Positions 63,266 to 64,000 of a DNA stretch of 64,000 nucleotides are shown here, piece after piece. The notes under the pieces are model-generated. The model searched no databases and had not been told where the DNA came from. It worked only from the letters and a program-made list of their open reading frames with translations. Source of the stretch: Marinobacter maroccanus (GTDB taxonomy: Bacteria; Pseudomonadota; Gammaproteobacteria; Pseudomonadales; Oleiphilaceae); the NCBI RefSeq assembly GCF_002933275.1, contig NZ_PSSX01000002.1, positions 62,001 to 126,000 of the forward strand, written 5' to 3'. The position numbers and the translations under genes were made by a program. Each line of letters begins with the position of its first letter. Within the stretch, counting starts at the first letter, position 1.

Positions 63266-64000
63266 TCAGGCTTGCTGGTTTTCTGCGTGAGCTTCAACAA
63301 TCGCACGAACGCCCTCATGGGCGGTTTTTCGGCCCCGGGTAATGGCAAATAGCTCATCCATGACGTCGTCGATTGAGGCAATTTGCTCAACCTCGTATTG
63401 ACGACAGACCTCCTTGCGGATTGATGTCGGCGCTGCAAAAACGCCATAGCCCTGGCTGCCGAACACTTTTATCAGGGCGCTGTCGTCTACCCGGGCTACG
63501 AGTTTCATGCGAACCCCATTCAGGGAAAACCAGTTCATCAGTCGTTCGAAATATGGCGCATCGGTGGCGTTGGCCAGGAGCGGCTGACCATTGAGGGATT
63601 CCGGAAACCCCTGCTTCAGTTTTTTGGCCAGCGCCGGTGCGGCAAACAGACTCATGCTGGAGCCCGCCAGCGGGTGTACCGTGAGATTGCCCTCCTCCTG
63701 CAACTTCGGCATCCGGTCTGTCAGCACCAGGTCCAGTTCCTTGCGTTTCAGGCTCAGTACCAGATCTTCGGTACGGCCCGTCTGACACTCGAGCTGGATG
63801 GGGCGATCGCCCGCCATGGCTGGCTGCAGCAAGTAATAGGCAATCAACTTGTGAATGGAAGCAGAGACTCCGGCACGCAGCGTCAGCGGGCGCTCGGACG
63901 GATCAAGCCGTAGGGTTTCGGCGAGCTCGCCAGTCAGTGCGAAAATATCGTCGGCGTACCCGAGAATCAGACGACCCAGGTCCGTCAGGATCAGCTTGCG
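63266..64000 (-). CDS. nhaR: NhaR-type LysR regulator (5' part beyond window)
   Basis: The minus-strand frame stays open through the window edge at 64000, so the N-terminal HTH is mostly absent. The visible part begins RKLILTDLGRLILGYADDIFALTGEL, which matches the NhaR linker (RxLxLTxxGRxxLxYADEIF). The LysR co-inducer domain follows. NhaR proteins activate sodium/proton antiporter genes and respond to Na+ in relatives. Target genes are not in the window. Confidence 0.85.
   Translation of the reverse strand, partial: RKLILTDLGRLILGYADDIFALTGELAETLRLDPSERPLTLRAGVSASIHKLIAYYLLQPAMAGDRPIQLECQTGRTEDLVLSLKRKELDLVLTDRMPKLQEEGNLTVHPLAGSSMSLFAAPALAKKLKQGFPESLNGQPLLANATDAPYFERLMNWFSLNGVRMKLVARVDDSALIKVFGSQGYGVFAAPTSIRKEVCRQYEVEQIASIDDVMDELFAITRGRKTAHEGVRAIVEAHAENQQA

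Noticed and set aside
1..64000. CRISPR array, insertion sequence or prophage
   Set aside because: No regularly spaced repeats, transposase or phage structural genes are seen in the window.

Overview
The window looks like chromosomal DNA of a marine gammaproteobacterium, most likely Marinobacter or a close relative. The basis is the mid-to-high GC content, the gacA-uvrC-pgsA block, several c-di-GMP proteins, an NAD-linked formate dehydrogenase, a NhaR-type regulator and the general protein similarity as I remember these families. No database search was possible, so genus is an inference. Translation-coupled overlaps (ATGA, 4-20 bp) are common and help to define operons.

Layout. 1-3.9 kb: type II secretion genes (gspF partial, gspE, divergent short gspC) and a LapG-like cysteine protease. 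4.0-8.8 kb: an operon of an AGPS/GlcD-like FAD oxidase, a GlpD-like dehydrogenase and an FGGY kinase. 8.8-10.3 kb: a DadA-like amino-acid dehydrogenase behind a tandem glycine riboswitch. 10.5-16.1 kb: an internally duplicated lipoprotein, a patatin phospholipase and a PAS-GGDEF-EAL protein. 16.1-35.8 kb is rich in defence and genome-maintenance genes: a complete four-gene Wadjet/MksBEFG operon, a divergent MntA-HepT pair, an SDR, a DUF465 protein, an amine oxidase, a two-gene unit (PLD-helicase-DUF3427 plus methyltransferase-HNH fusion), an SbcCD/YhaNO-like pair without a zinc hook, and an AbiEii-like nucleotidyltransferase with its HTH partner. 35.9-40.5 kb: NAD-dependent formate dehydrogenase (alpha and fused gamma-beta subunits). 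40.7-40.9 kb: tRNA-Cys and tRNA-Gly. 41.1-44.7 kb: an Mla-like lipid ABC transporter. 44.7-47.8 kb: pgsA, uvrC and gacA. 47.9-54.4 kb: a YheU protein, a chemoreceptor, azlCD, a DUF1330 protein and an IorAB-type molybdenum hydroxylase. 54.4-64 kb: a phytochrome-like diguanylate cyclase, an AEC transporter, small housekeeping enzymes, a cytochrome c, tRNA-Ser with a broken second copy, a cysteine hydrolase, a cupin protein and a partial nhaR.

How parts may work together. The 16-36 kb stretch is the accessory core. Wadjet is expected to recognise and cut plasmid DNA. HepT/MntA and the AbiEii-like pair are toxin-antitoxin type modules. The helicase/methyltransferase-HNH pair has the parts of a nucleic-acid-targeting defence system, but I cannot match it to a named one. 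The AbiEii-like module lies between two copies of a 23-bp repeat (one mismatch). One copy is the 3' end of the formate dehydrogenase alpha gene, which suggests that the module arrived as a small cassette at that site.

The strongest candidates for something new are the two-gene helicase/methyltransferase-HNH unit, the repeat-bounded toxin cassette, and the phytochrome-like cyclase that appears to have lost its chromophore-binding residues.
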